Origin: JAGQPD01 sp020426865
GTDB taxonomy: Bacteria; Planctomycetota; Planctomycetia; Pirellulales; Pirellulaceae
Assembly (NCBI GenBank): GCA_041399065.1
Contig: JAWKTN010000006.1
Span: 372,001-436,000 of the forward strand
Length of the DNA stretch: 64,000 nt
Direction: 5' to 3'
The notes under the pieces: model-generated
Database searches by the model: none
The model's input: the letters and a program-made list of their open reading frames with translations, nothing else
Told to the model about the DNA's origin: nothing
Made by a program: the position numbers and the translations under genes
In this document: positions 9,101-17,852 of the stretch, one piece after another
Numbering within the stretch: the stretch's first letter is position 1
Layout: each line of letters begins with the position of its first letter

Positions 9101-12100
9101 GAGTATGCGGTGCGTGCCGAAGCCGTGGATCGATTAGGGAACCCCGTGTCGGGCTCGCGCATCGTCCGCATTTCCGGCGACGACGACTCGACCCGACTGC
9201 GCATCCTCGTCGACCGACACGCTTACAAAGTCGGTGAAGTGTTGGAAACTCAGATTCACTGGCGCGAGCCCCCCGCGCTCGCCCTCGTCACTTATCAGGG
9301 AGCACGCGTTTTAGGCTATCAGATAACGAAACTTGCTACCGGCACCAACACGTTGTCTCTGCCCGTGACAGAAGCTTTGGCGCCGAATTTCGAATTGTCC
9401 GTTTGTGTGATGACCGATCCGAAACAGCCAGGCGCAGGACAACAACAGCGCGAGCGAAACGACGAGTCGTCCGACGAAGCACAACCGACACGGTTTCACA
9501 CGGCATCCGCTCCGTTTCAAGTGAGTCGCGCGCTGGTGGTTACCCTGACGCCAGAGTTTCCTGACGGCGGCAGTCACGCGGTACCCGGTGAGATTTTGCC
9601 GGTGCGAATTAAGGTTTCCGACCCGCAAGGACGACCGGTCGAGGGAGAATTAAGCTTGGCGATGATTCAGCAGGCCACGATCGATCGATTTGGCGCAGGT
9701 CGTTCAGCGATCGCGCGGTTCTTTCAAGGGGAGCCGCGTCAAAACTCCGTCCGAACGTCTTCGAGTATCACCTTCAGCTACCATCCAGATTCCCAACGGA
9801 TCAATGCGAACGTACTGGCCGAACTGGACCGGTTGGCGGTGGCGGCCAGCGAGGCGGCGGCGATAGATGCTTTGCCGGAGCTCGCAGAACTTGCGAATGC
9901 TCCCACGCCAGCCGCCGGCATTCCAGTGGAGGACCTCTTTGACAATGGCCAGGTGGCGGCCAGCGGAACCCTGGGAGGCGTGGACGACCAGCTATTTGCC
10001 AATGGCGTGCCTCCCCAGCACGGCGGATATGCTGGTGAAGGGATGTCGGAAGGCCAAACATGGGAACAGCTCGGAAATAACCTAGCGGATGGTGAACGGC
10101 AACAACGAGGGCGGTTCTCGGCGGGCAGGTACGGGTACGGGATGCCTGCCAATCAAGCGACCGATCGCGGGGAGCCAACGCCAACAGCGTCGAAATTGGC
10201 GATCGATGCAAGCGAATCGCAACGTCGAGGAAGTATCCGTGTCAACTTCGAGGATATTCCTCGTCTGCAACAACAGCTCCGTCAGATCAACCGACAACAA
10301 GGGGACTCGTACGCCATCGCGCTCGCCGACAACGGCATCATGGCTCATGTAAACCTGGCGGCTGTCGATGATCGTTATTTGCAGCGAATTGCTGGACAGG
10401 TGCGGGACAATGTCACGTTGTTTACCGGTGCGGGCACATCGGAGACAGGTTATTGGAATCCTGCCATTGTGACAGACGGCAACGGTGAGGCACTGGTTGA
10501 GATCCCGTTGTCTGGCGAGTCGTTGGCATGGCACGTCGCAGTGCTTGCAACGACGACAGACACTCTCGTCGGCGAAGCGACAACGAAGTGGCTCGCGCGG
10601 AAGGACCTAATTGGCCAACTGAAGCTTCCTGCGGCGTTGATCGATGGTGATACCGCGCACGTCGAAGCTCACGTGGACGATTTTCGGGCCAACAAAACGC
10701 CGCTCGAAGTGACCCTCGTCACCACCATTGGCGACCGCCGGATGGAACAGACAAAGTCGATTGGCGAAGGGGATGATGCGATTCGCGATGTGACATTTGT
10801 GGTCGATGTACAACGGCCGGACGGAACGGACGAGAAGTCCGATGTCACGGCCAATTTTGAATTAAGCATCAAGGCCGCCGATCGTGTTGAAGTGACACAG
10901 AGAACGGTAGCGGTGGAGCCCAACGGTTTGCCCGTTTTTGGCATGAGTAGCGGAACGGCTCAGGGGGATACCACGGTGTGGGTGGAGTTTCCCGCGTTTC
11001 TTCAGGGAGTCAGCCGACCGCAGTTGCAGATTGCCATTGGACCGAGCGTCGAGCAGAGCCTGTTGGATGTGCTGTTTGGGCCGGTGTTGCGCTGTGGTAT
11101 GCTGAACGAGCAGGTCGCCGCCCAATCCGATAGCACGGTCAGCGATGTGATGGCTGCGTTGGCATTGCAGGATTTGCTAAGCTCCGGAGCGGAGGAAGAT
11201 CATCCGCAACAGGCGGCGATCGACGCCCGGATCCGCGCCGCAGTGGGATTGCTCGTGTCGCTGCAAGGCGACGATGGCGGTTGGAGCTGGACGGGAAGCG
11301 GCGGCAGCGACCGATATGTGTCGTCGCGAATCGTGTGGGCCCTGTCGATCGCCAAAAAACATGGCTACGGCGTGACGAGCGATGTGTGGCAGCGTGCGGT
11401 CAGCTACCTGAAAAGCGAAGTCGGCAACGCCAACGACGATGAAAGCCGTGCAGTGCTGCTGCACGCGCTGGCCGCCGCAGAGAGCGATGAATTTCCCTTG
11501 GCCAATCGATTGCTGCGAAACCGTCCGGCGCTCAACCCCATCGCTCAGCTTTACCTCGCGATGGCGTTGGTCGAGATGGGACGAGCGACGATGGCCGATC
11601 CGCTGGTCGATCTGCTGAAGCAATACGATTGGGAACAGCTGCAAACCAGCCGACGCGGCGACACGCTGCCTTGGAGCTACTCGCAGGTAGAGATGCGAGC
11701 ATTGTATGCGATGGTCTTGCAGCATGTGCGGCCACAGGAACCACAAGTGACAGAGAATGTGCAGTGGTTGCTCGCGCACCGCGTGGGAGCTCGATGGGCA
11801 CCCGATCGGTCCACTGGTGTTGCGATGCAAGCCGTATGCCAATGGTACACCGACAAGGTTGAACGGAACGAACCGTACGTCTTGAGGGCGTTCGTCAATC
11901 GGAAGCGAGTTGGCGAGTGGAAGTTCGCACGTGGGACGGCGTCACAGGTTGTCTCGGTACCGGCCGAGTTGTTGGTGGCAGGGAAGCAGCGAGTTAACTT
12001 CGAACTTGAAGGTCGCGGCCGATATTCTTACCAATGCGTGTTGGAAGGTTTTATCCCGGCCGCGGCTGTGCAAGATCACGATGGTGTGTGGTCCGTGACC

Positions 12101-14377
12101 CGCACGGTCGAGCCGGTGGCACTGGAAATGGATGGAAAGGCCGTACCGCGTGGCTTCGACCTGTTGCAAGGGAGCTACCAGACCTTTCGCAATCCGTTGA
12201 CGCAACTTCCGGTCGGCCGTCGGGGGCACGTCGAGCTAAACATCCGGCGCAAAGACGTGCGAGGGGATACGCGACCGGAGACCTTGGAGTATCTGGTCGT
12301 TACCGAACCGATTCCTGGTGGAACGGCGGTCATCGAGAATTCGATCTCTGGCGGTTTTGAACGTTATGAATTGAACGGCAATACGATCACCTTCTATATC
12401 GGTAACCGCCCCTATGTTCCGACGATCTCTTACGATGTCCACGGATACTTGCCAGGAGAGTATCGAGTGCTCCCGACGATTGTTCGCGATGCCTATCGAT
12501 TGGACAATTATGCCGTGGCAAAACCGTATCAACTGGAAGTCCTCCCGTCGGGTGCACAAAGTTCCGACGACTATCGGTTGACACCTCGAGAGTTGTTCGA
12601 GATCGGCAAGTATCATTTTGAGCGGCGTGACATGCAGGAGGTCACGCGGCATTTGGACGAGTTGATCGAAAAATGGAATGTGCAACCGGAGATTCTCAAG
12701 CAGTCAGTGACGATGTTGTTGGACGCACGACTGGAGGTCGGTCCGGCGTCGCGAGTCGTGCAACATTTCGAGATGATCAAGGAGAAATGGCCGGAACTGG
12801 AGATTCCGTATGAGAAGATCTTGCGAGTAGGCAGGGCCTATCACGAGATGGGGGAATATGAGCGCTGTTACTTGATCTTCCGCGCGACAGTGGAAAGCAA
12901 TTTTTTAACCGAAAGCCGCGTTTCGGGGTTTTTGCAGTCGCAAGATGAATTGGTGCGGGGCATTTCGTTCATGCAATGCCTATTGCGAGAGTATCCGCCG
13001 GAACCTTTCATCGCGGCGGCAACCTTTGATCTGGCACAACAGGTTTACGCGTTAGCCCCGCAAGCTCGCAATAACGAAAAACTGCGTGAGCAGAAGATCA
13101 CCCGTGTGGACCTGGTCCGCAAGGCCCTGGTGATGCTCAACGGATTCCTGTCCGCGTATCCGCAGGACCCGGGGGCGGACCAGGCCGCGTTTTCGCTCGT
13201 AACAGGTCTGTTGGAACTCGAACAATTCGCTTCGGCAATTGAAGCGTGCCAGCGCGCGATCGAACGATATCCTGACACGCACGAGCTAGATCGCTTCTGG
13301 TATACGATTGGCTACTGTCATTTCGCTCAAGGGAACCACCAAGAGGCGCTGGGAGTCTGCCAGAAAGTTTCCGAAATGGAAGTAAAGGAACCATCGACCG
13401 GACGGATGGTGCCGAGCGACGAACGTTTTCGTGCGTTGTATATCCTGGGGCAAATCCATCACAGCTTAGGGGAGGCGGCCCAGGCAATCGCCCGGTATCA
13501 ACAAGTGATCGATCGGTTTTCCGACGCCCGTGAGGCCATCGAATATTTCACGCGACAGAGTATTGCGGTTCCCGAGGTCACTTCGGTGGATCCCGGCAAA
13601 CCGCCGACGCTGGAGATTCAGTTTCGAAACATCAGGGAATGTGAGTTGCGGGTCTATCGGATCGATCTGATGAAGTTTGGCTTGATGCAGCGGGACTTGA
13701 ACGAAATCACGAAGATTAACCTGGCCGGGATACGTCCGTACCACGAGCGTTCGCTGCAATTTGGCGACGGCAAGGACTATCGGGACCGCACGGAGGAGGT
13801 GACGCTTCCGTTGGAGGAAGAAGGGGCGTATCTCGTCGTCTGTCGCGGCGACGAGCTGCATGCCAGCGGTATGATGTTGGTGACTCCATTGAAGTTGGAG
13901 ATTCAGGAAGAGTCTTCGGCAGGTCGAGTGCGCGCGACCGTGCGTGATTCGGTTGCGGATCGGTACGTTCCCAAGACGCACGTCAAGGTAATCGGCAGCC
14001 GCAACGACACGTTCCAGTCTGGTGAATCGGATCTGCGTGGCGTGTTTGTTGCGGATGACATTCGCGGCGAGGCCACGGTTATCGCGCAGGCTGCGACGGG
14101 GCAATATGCGTTCTATCGTGGCCGCGAATTCCTCGGACCACGGGATCCAGTCGCCGTGCCGCAACACGAGATGCAGCAACAAAACGGCCAGCCGTCCTCC
14201 GGCGAGGCGTCGTCGGTCGAAGGCGGATATGGTGGCGCGACCGACACCGGCGGAAAACAAGAGTTGCTCGAAGGAATCTACGGACGCAATTCCATCATCC
14301 AACGCGACAACTATAAACGTCAACAAGAGCAGCTGTATAACGATTACGAGGGGGTTCGCGTTGATGCCGTAAAGTAA
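6116..14377 (+). CDS. Giant exported TPR / alpha-2-macroglobulin-like protein (2753 aa)
   Basis: An N-terminal signal peptide (hydrophobic LAVLTMAGLVIFGAV, cleavage after VQA) is followed by TPR-like repeats to about residue 510 (units such as YAEARQQIDQRIEAGDANADY). Next come MG-type beta domains (GYLYTDRSVYQAGQPVNIRG near 716) and an alpha/alpha toroid like the A2M thioester domain (GDDGGWSWTGSGGSDRY near 1720). The CxEQ thioester motif is not recognisable; the nearest site is RCGMLNEQ near 1658, so I infer no thioester. From about 2158 a second TPR block begins, and the C-terminus repeats an MG-like module (ECELRVYRIDLMKF resembles VTVRVYSIDLETYF after the first TPR block). The start at ATG 6116 is chosen for GGGGGAGG and the signal peptide. 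The protein probably acts in the periplasm or cell envelope, perhaps as a protease trap or scaffold. A CCCCTATTGGGG hairpin follows the stop. Confidence 0.85.
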   Translation: MYARVLAVLTMAGLVIFGAVTVQAAEATATLLEEPAIADAIAQAMQAGNYAEARQQIDQRIEAGDANADYLWYLKGRSLHYEGKYDEAVAAFDQFADKHADSPWARRVRFAKAASLVRMNGYRRAEEIYRGEAEELLSPARKQSIANVYLEFADRYFEKQDEQTPPDYAKALEFYRQAAEIGPADDRKLDVAMRIARCQQRLNQLDAAIALFQSFVAEYKDDPLAIEATFELGQCYFAAQRWVDARVTWQDLLSRWSTSDSERIAEATYDLALTYQLPQPPSTPALDMGVAAARNFIEKYPQHPWLGKAYLLIAQSYKSVQRIDDAQRALDEFLKDQRNAARDEYPESLFLLGQCQQLRNEFDAALATWRRYLQDFPAHRRWHEAQQAIIDTEYQIAAKARQDRQYDLARNQFEAFLTKYPLDHRISEVMYTLGEMQYQQQRWQAAIDDWRNVVMKFADTDVASRAQYRIAVTYEQHLSQFEKALEEYRKVAKGARVHDAQQRIAQLIAKSMAICTERTFRTDEMPQVKLTCRNLESVTVRVYSIDLETYFRKMHLATGVEQLDVSLIDPDMTFEFQVPNYERYREVVGHIPIEGPDAESNGPSVRVVTVSSDSLEATTLVLRSDLEVVCQSSRDEVFVFAENLRTESPFANVRVLVSDGNKVIEEGTTNEQGIYQKSLNELQTSNDVRIFAVADGHTASNVTLLQGLEVSRGLSEKGYLYTDRSVYQAGQPVNIRGIVRSVADDTYRVDEGHVYELTITDPRNRHVWQESVQLNRFGSFHASLVLPGASVQGTYRVGIADDRGRTYEASFLVQQYTLENIQFTVESDRQIYFRGEPITGKILARYYYGAPLADRAVRYRLGEGRIFTGRTNADGEVAFELETQALHESQVVQFAAELPDHNLSVEVPYVVAAQQFSLAVETSRSVFVSGESWEVVVRAVDAEGKPTSRDVTVKVFQRTNVNGQVGERLVKLTKQATTDAGTGEARIALSLADGGEYAVRAEAVDRLGNPVSGSRIVRISGDDDSTRLRILVDRHAYKVGEVLETQIHWREPPALALVTYQGARVLGYQITKLATGTNTLSLPVTEALAPNFELSVCVMTDPKQPGAGQQQRERNDESSDEAQPTRFHTASAPFQVSRALVVTLTPEFPDGGSHAVPGEILPVRIKVSDPQGRPVEGELSLAMIQQATIDRFGAGRSAIARFFQGEPRQNSVRTSSSITFSYHPDSQRINANVLAELDRLAVAASEAAAIDALPELAELANAPTPAAGIPVEDLFDNGQVAASGTLGGVDDQLFANGVPPQHGGYAGEGMSEGQTWEQLGNNLADGERQQRGRFSAGRYGYGMPANQATDRGEPTPTASKLAIDASESQRRGSIRVNFEDIPRLQQQLRQINRQQGDSYAIALADNGIMAHVNLAAVDDRYLQRIAGQVRDNVTLFTGAGTSETGYWNPAIVTDGNGEALVEIPLSGESLAWHVAVLATTTDTLVGEATTKWLARKDLIGQLKLPAALIDGDTAHVEAHVDDFRANKTPLEVTLVTTIGDRRMEQTKSIGEGDDAIRDVTFVVDVQRPDGTDEKSDVTANFELSIKAADRVEVTQRTVAVEPNGLPVFGMSSGTAQGDTTVWVEFPAFLQGVSRPQLQIAIGPSVEQSLLDVLFGPVLRCGMLNEQVAAQSDSTVSDVMAALALQDLLSSGAEEDHPQQAAIDARIRAAVGLLVSLQGDDGGWSWTGSGGSDRYVSSRIVWALSIAKKHGYGVTSDVWQRAVSYLKSEVGNANDDESRAVLLHALAAAESDEFPLANRLLRNRPALNPIAQLYLAMALVEMGRATMADPLVDLLKQYDWEQLQTSRRGDTLPWSYSQVEMRALYAMVLQHVRPQEPQVTENVQWLLAHRVGARWAPDRSTGVAMQAVCQWYTDKVERNEPYVLRAFVNRKRVGEWKFARGTASQVVSVPAELLVAGKQRVNFELEGRGRYSYQCVLEGFIPAAAVQDHDGVWSVTRTVEPVALEMDGKAVPRGFDLLQGSYQTFRNPLTQLPVGRRGHVELNIRRKDVRGDTRPETLEYLVVTEPIPGGTAVIENSISGGFERYELNGNTITFYIGNRPYVPTISYDVHGYLPGEYRVLPTIVRDAYRLDNYAVAKPYQLEVLPSGAQSSDDYRLTPRELFEIGKYHFERRDMQEVTRHLDELIEKWNVQPEILKQSVTMLLDARLEVGPASRVVQHFEMIKEKWPELEIPYEKILRVGRAYHEMGEYERCYLIFRATVESNFLTESRVSGFLQSQDELVRGISFMQCLLREYPPEPFIAAATFDLAQQVYALAPQARNNEKLREQKITRVDLVRKALVMLNGFLSAYPQDPGADQAAFSLVTGLLELEQFASAIEACQRAIERYPDTHELDRFWYTIGYCHFAQGNHQEALGVCQKVSEMEVKEPSTGRMVPSDERFRALYILGQIHHSLGEAAQAIARYQQVIDRFSDAREAIEYFTRQSIAVPEVTSVDPGKPPTLEIQFRNIRECELRVYRIDLMKFGLMQRDLNEITKINLAGIRPYHERSLQFGDGKDYRDRTEEVTLPLEEEGAYLVVCRGDELHASGMMLVTPLKLEIQEESSAGRVRATVRDSVADRYVPKTHVKVIGSRNDTFQSGESDLRGVFVADDIRGEATVIAQAATGQYAFYRGREFLGPRDPVAVPQHEMQQQNGQPSSGEASSVEGGYGGATDTGGKQELLEGIYGRNSIIQRDNYKRQQEQLYNDYEGVRVDAVK

Positions 14378-14420
14378 ACGCGGCGTCACAATCCCCTATT
14401 GGGGTGAGGGGCCGTTTTCA

Positions 14421-16334
14421 TTACCGGACCGTAATCCGACATGGTAAGATCAAGACGCTGGGCTCAGCGAACAACGTCTCAAGCAGTCGCAGGTCGTGCA
14501 GGTGCCGCTGAAGTTCCGGCAGCGCGGCACCGAGCGTGCCGGACGTAGCGGACGCGGTGTCCAATCCCAGCAACTGGTCGAGGAAGTTTTGCGGCTCCGG
14601 TAAGATCAGCGGCTCGTAGCTGTCGTCGCTACCAATGCCTCCCAACTTCTCCGCCTCGTCAATCGCGTCTGCCAATGTTCCCAGTTTGTCGACCAGTCCA
14701 TTTTCGACGGCTTGTCGACCCGTCCAAATCCGTCCCCCGGCCAACTCGAGCAATCGAGATTTGTCCATGCTGCGTCCGGCCGCCGCCTTCGACGTAAATT
14801 GTTCGTACGTGTCTTCCATCATCGTTCGCCAAGCGGCCCGCTCGCTATCCGTAAATGGCGAGTCGCTTGATAAGATGCCGCTGTTGGCACCGCGGCTGAT
14901 CACGTCGGTTTGGATGCCCAGGCGGCGGAGCGTCTTGCCAATCGCCAGTTTTCCGCCGACGACCCCAATTGATCCCGTGATCGTTCCCGGCTCGGCCACG
15001 ATCTGGTCACATCCCATCGAAATGTAATAGCCGCCACTGGCCGCGATGTCACCCATGCTGGCGACGATCGGTTTGTTGATGCGTCGGATTTCATGCCAGA
15101 TCAAGTCGCTCGCCAAGGCCGATCCGCCAGGGCTGTCGACCCGTAAGACGATCGCCTTGACCGTCTCGTCGTCGTCCGCCGTGCGCAACGCTTTGACGAT
15201 CGTGTCACTCCCCATCGATTGGCCACCCGAAAGCGGCGACGAGCCGCTGCTGCCCGACGTTATCGCGCCAACGGCATAGACAATGGCGACCTTCGGGGCC
15301 CGCGACTTGCGAGACTGCGTCTGACCGCCCGTCATCAACTCCATCAGCTTGATCATGCCGGTCATACCCGAAAAATCGGTGTCGACGTTCTTCTTGCCGT
15401 AGTTGCGCGTCAGCTTCACTGAATCGGCCTGCAAGTCCGTCCCCAACGCCTGGCGGACCTCGTCGTGGTAACCCACTACGTCGATCAACCCCGCCTCCTG
15501 CGCCTGACGCGCCGACAACATCCCGCGATCGACCAATTCTCGGACACGATCACGGTTTAGCTGGCGGTCCGTCGCGATCGTATCGACCATCTGATCGAAC
15601 AGGTCGTCGACGAGTGTGTCGTATTGTTTGCGAAATGCGTCACTCATCGAAGTCCGCGTATACGGTTCCGCTGCCCCCTTAAAATCACCCACCTGCAACA
15701 TGTCGGCCTGAATGTCCAACTTGTCAAGCAGACCCTTAAAGAACATCACTTCCGCGCGAATTCCCGGGATCAGCAACGTACCTGACTCTGGCATGCAGAT
15801 CTTGTCGCAAGCACACGCGACCAGATAATCGGAGCTCGTCCCCAATTCCATGTTGGCATAGACCCGCTTGCCGCTTTGACGCGTCAATTGAATTGCATGG
15901 CGTAATTCATTGAGTTTTCCCCGTCCCAATTCGACGCCACGCAGTTCCAGGACGACGGCGGTTATCTTGTCGTCCGATCGAGCACGCTGCAGACGCTCGA
16001 GCATTTCCGCAAGGTTGACCTCAATGTCGCCGAATAGACCGGCAGGGCCTTCCCCTTCGGGGAGCGATCCTTTGACGATCACCTGGGCGACGTGCGCCTC
16101 CAGCTTCTTCTTGGTCGCGCCCTCCCCGTCTTCCTCGGTGGCAGCCGGTGCGGCGATCTCGACCCCGTCGCTGTCGGCAACGGTGGTGGCCTCTTCTGCG
16201 GTGACACGATTCGCTGTCGCACCGGGCAATAAGACTACTGATATTGCCAAAATTGCCAAAATTGCCCATTTTGACTGGCTGGTAGGAGGTGACTGGCTGG
16301 TAGGGGAGTTGTGGAGGGCATTTGTGTTGGACAT
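14421..16334 (-). CDS. sppA: Signal peptide peptidase SppA, 67-kDa type
   Basis: SppA is a membrane-anchored serine protease that degrades signal peptides left after secretion. The 637-residue protein has a single N-terminal membrane helix (WAILAILAISVVLLPGA, about 23-39) and two tandem crotonase-like domains, as in E. coli. The catalytic Lys is Lys219 in GDFKGAAEPYTR of the first domain and the nucleophile is Ser433 in DIAASGGYYISMGCD of the second; GTITGSIGVVGGK follows as expected. I chose ATG 16334; GTG 16361 is an alternative without a better ribosome-binding site. The DNA for the N-terminus holds an 18-bp direct repeat (16272-16307, TGACTGGCTGGTAGG) giving the repeated PTSQS residues. 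It is convergent with the giant gene before it and divergent from lexA. Confidence 0.92.
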   Translation of the reverse strand: MSNTNALHNSPTSQSPPTSQSKWAILAILAISVVLLPGATANRVTAEEATTVADSDGVEIAAPAATEEDGEGATKKKLEAHVAQVIVKGSLPEGEGPAGLFGDIEVNLAEMLERLQRARSDDKITAVVLELRGVELGRGKLNELRHAIQLTRQSGKRVYANMELGTSSDYLVACACDKICMPESGTLLIPGIRAEVMFFKGLLDKLDIQADMLQVGDFKGAAEPYTRTSMSDAFRKQYDTLVDDLFDQMVDTIATDRQLNRDRVRELVDRGMLSARQAQEAGLIDVVGYHDEVRQALGTDLQADSVKLTRNYGKKNVDTDFSGMTGMIKLMELMTGGQTQSRKSRAPKVAIVYAVGAITSGSSGSSPLSGGQSMGSDTIVKALRTADDDETVKAIVLRVDSPGGSALASDLIWHEIRRINKPIVASMGDIAASGGYYISMGCDQIVAEPGTITGSIGVVGGKLAIGKTLRRLGIQTDVISRGANSGILSSDSPFTDSERAAWRTMMEDTYEQFTSKAAAGRSMDKSRLLELAGGRIWTGRQAVENGLVDKLGTLADAIDEAEKLGGIGSDDSYEPLILPEPQNFLDQLLGLDTASATSGTLGAALPELQRHLHDLRLLETLFAEPSVLILPCRITVR

Positions 16335-16966
16335 AGGGAGAAACCTCGGGTTGTGCAGCACGGGCGGCGGTTGGGGTGAATGGGGATGAACTTAAGGATC
16401 ATTCGGTGCGGACTTGCAATTATAGGCCGCAGGGTGGCCAGATGAAAACTTGGCGTTGTCAAGTCTGTTTGGCCCCTCTGGTGCTTTGTGACAGCTAAGA
16501 ATTAGGATACGGCGTACCGAGCTGCCTCTCCCGGACCCTCACCATGGTGAGCGTCCGGGAGAGGCAGCCAATGACGATACTCTAATTCTTAGCTGTCGCA
16601 AAGCATTTGGGAGTTGCGCAGCGCGACCCACCGCCAATTCGGTGTTGATGGGAGGATTTTCAGCAGGTCAGGGAGGGGAGGTGAGGGGCGGGGAACAAAA
16701 AATTTTTGGCAAATTGAAGAAAATCCTGGGTGGGGAACTGTCCAAGTGACCAAATGCCCAGTAAAACATAAGGGGCGCGGGGTGGCAGGGTGATTGCCTG
16801 CCAGGAAATCCTGACGGGAAATAAGGTGTCGCGGCGAGTTTTTTCGCACAATTCTTGCGAAATATGTACGGGTGCTATTGACCATGAACGCGCGTATATT
16901 AGGATGAGGGGGTGCGTGGACGTTCACGCAATGAGGTTTCTCGTTTTTAGGAGTATGGAGGTAGCT
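16335..16966. other. Divergent intergenic region between sppA and lexA
   Basis: The region contains the palindromic element at 16479-16607 and otherwise no gene. The lexA leader has a TATATT hexamer near 16896 that could be a -10 box, but no matching -35 is evident. Confidence 0.4.
16479..16607. repeat. 129-bp palindromic (MITE-like) element, copy C
   Basis: The outer arms are TGGTGCTTTGTGACAGCTAA and TTAGCTGTCGCAAAGCATTT. Like copy A it has GAATTAGGATACGGCG on the left side. The inner inverted repeat (16522-16567) has arms CTGCCTCTCCCGGACCCTCA with one mismatch, centred on CCATGG. The inner arms of copies A and C differ by compensating changes that keep the pairing. Confidence 0.8.
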
Positions 16967-17566
16967 ATGGATATTATGGAAAACTTAACGAAGCGTCAGC
17001 GGATGGTATACGAGTTCATCCGCGACAAGATTCGCAACCGCGGTTATGGTCCGACGGTGCGGGAGATTGGCGATCGGTTCAAGATTAGCTCGCCCAATGG
17101 GGTGATGTGTCATTTGCGGGCGTTGGAGAAGAAAGGGTTTATTCTTCGCGAACCGAACATGTCCCGGGCGATCCAGTTGGCGATGGAGCCGATCAGTGAC
17201 AACGGACTACCGTTGATTGGGCGGGTGGCCGCGGGTGTGATGCACGAAGCGGTACAACAGACCGACAAGATCGACTTTGGTGCCTTGTTCCAACACAAGA
17301 ACCTGTTTGTGCTGGAGGTGTCCGGAGATTCGATGGTCGACGCCCATATCACCGATGGCGACTATGTGGTGATCAAACGCCAGCGAACCGCCCGGCCCGG
17401 TCAGATGGTCGTGGCACAAACCGACGACGGCGAAGCGACATTGAAGTATTGGTATCCGGAAAAGAACCGGATCCGGTTGCAACCCGCCAATTCGTCCATG
17501 AAGCCGATCTACGTCAAGGAGGCGAAGATTATTGGGACCGTCGTAGGGGTTGTGCGTAAGTTGTAG
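16967..17566 (+). CDS. lexA: LexA repressor, SOS response
   Basis: LexA represses DNA-damage genes and cleaves itself when RecA filaments form. Residues 1-70 form the winged HTH (LTKRQRMVYEFIRDKI, GPTVREIGDRFKISSPNGVMCHL). The self-cleavage bond is Ala89-Gly90 in RVAAGVMHEA. The catalytic dyad is Ser122 (VSGDSMVDAHI) and Lys160 (EATLKYWY), equivalent to Ser119/Lys156 of E. coli. At 199 residues it has the usual length. ATG 16967 is preferred because GGAGG lies 5 bases upstream; ATG 16955 is in frame but overlaps that site. I could not recognise a LexA operator in front of it with confidence. Confidence 0.95.
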   Translation: MDIMENLTKRQRMVYEFIRDKIRNRGYGPTVREIGDRFKISSPNGVMCHLRALEKKGFILREPNMSRAIQLAMEPISDNGLPLIGRVAAGVMHEAVQQTDKIDFGALFQHKNLFVLEVSGDSMVDAHITDGDYVVIKRQRTARPGQMVVAQTDDGEATLKYWYPEKNRIRLQPANSSMKPIYVKEAKIIGTVVGVVRKL

Positions 17567-17852
17567 AGTGCCCACTCCGGTCGAGTTGGCGACGCCTGAA
17601 GCCAAATAGGAAACGGCCTTGCCACACGTGGCGTTGGTATCTGTCGGGGCGCAGCTATCGCAGCAATTGAGGTGAAAGTTCACAATTGCGCTGAACAACA
17701 CCGAAGTGACTGCGACCACTGCGCGCCTGTCAGCTTGGAAAACGAGGACGAGAACTCTTGGGGGGCCGCTTGCGTAGATAGTGCGTCCTCAGTTGTCGCG
17801 GCGGACTGCCCGATATTGTCAGTTGCCCAGTGATGTTCCTAATCAAAGGGAA

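Noticed and set aside
13466..14389. 307-codon minus-strand frame inside the giant gene
   Set aside because: It is antisense to a clearly coding region and has no recognisable protein pattern.
16362..16966. LexA operator in front of lexA
   Set aside because: Short palindromes such as CAGGAAATCCTG occur, but none is repeated or placed so that I could call it an SOS box.
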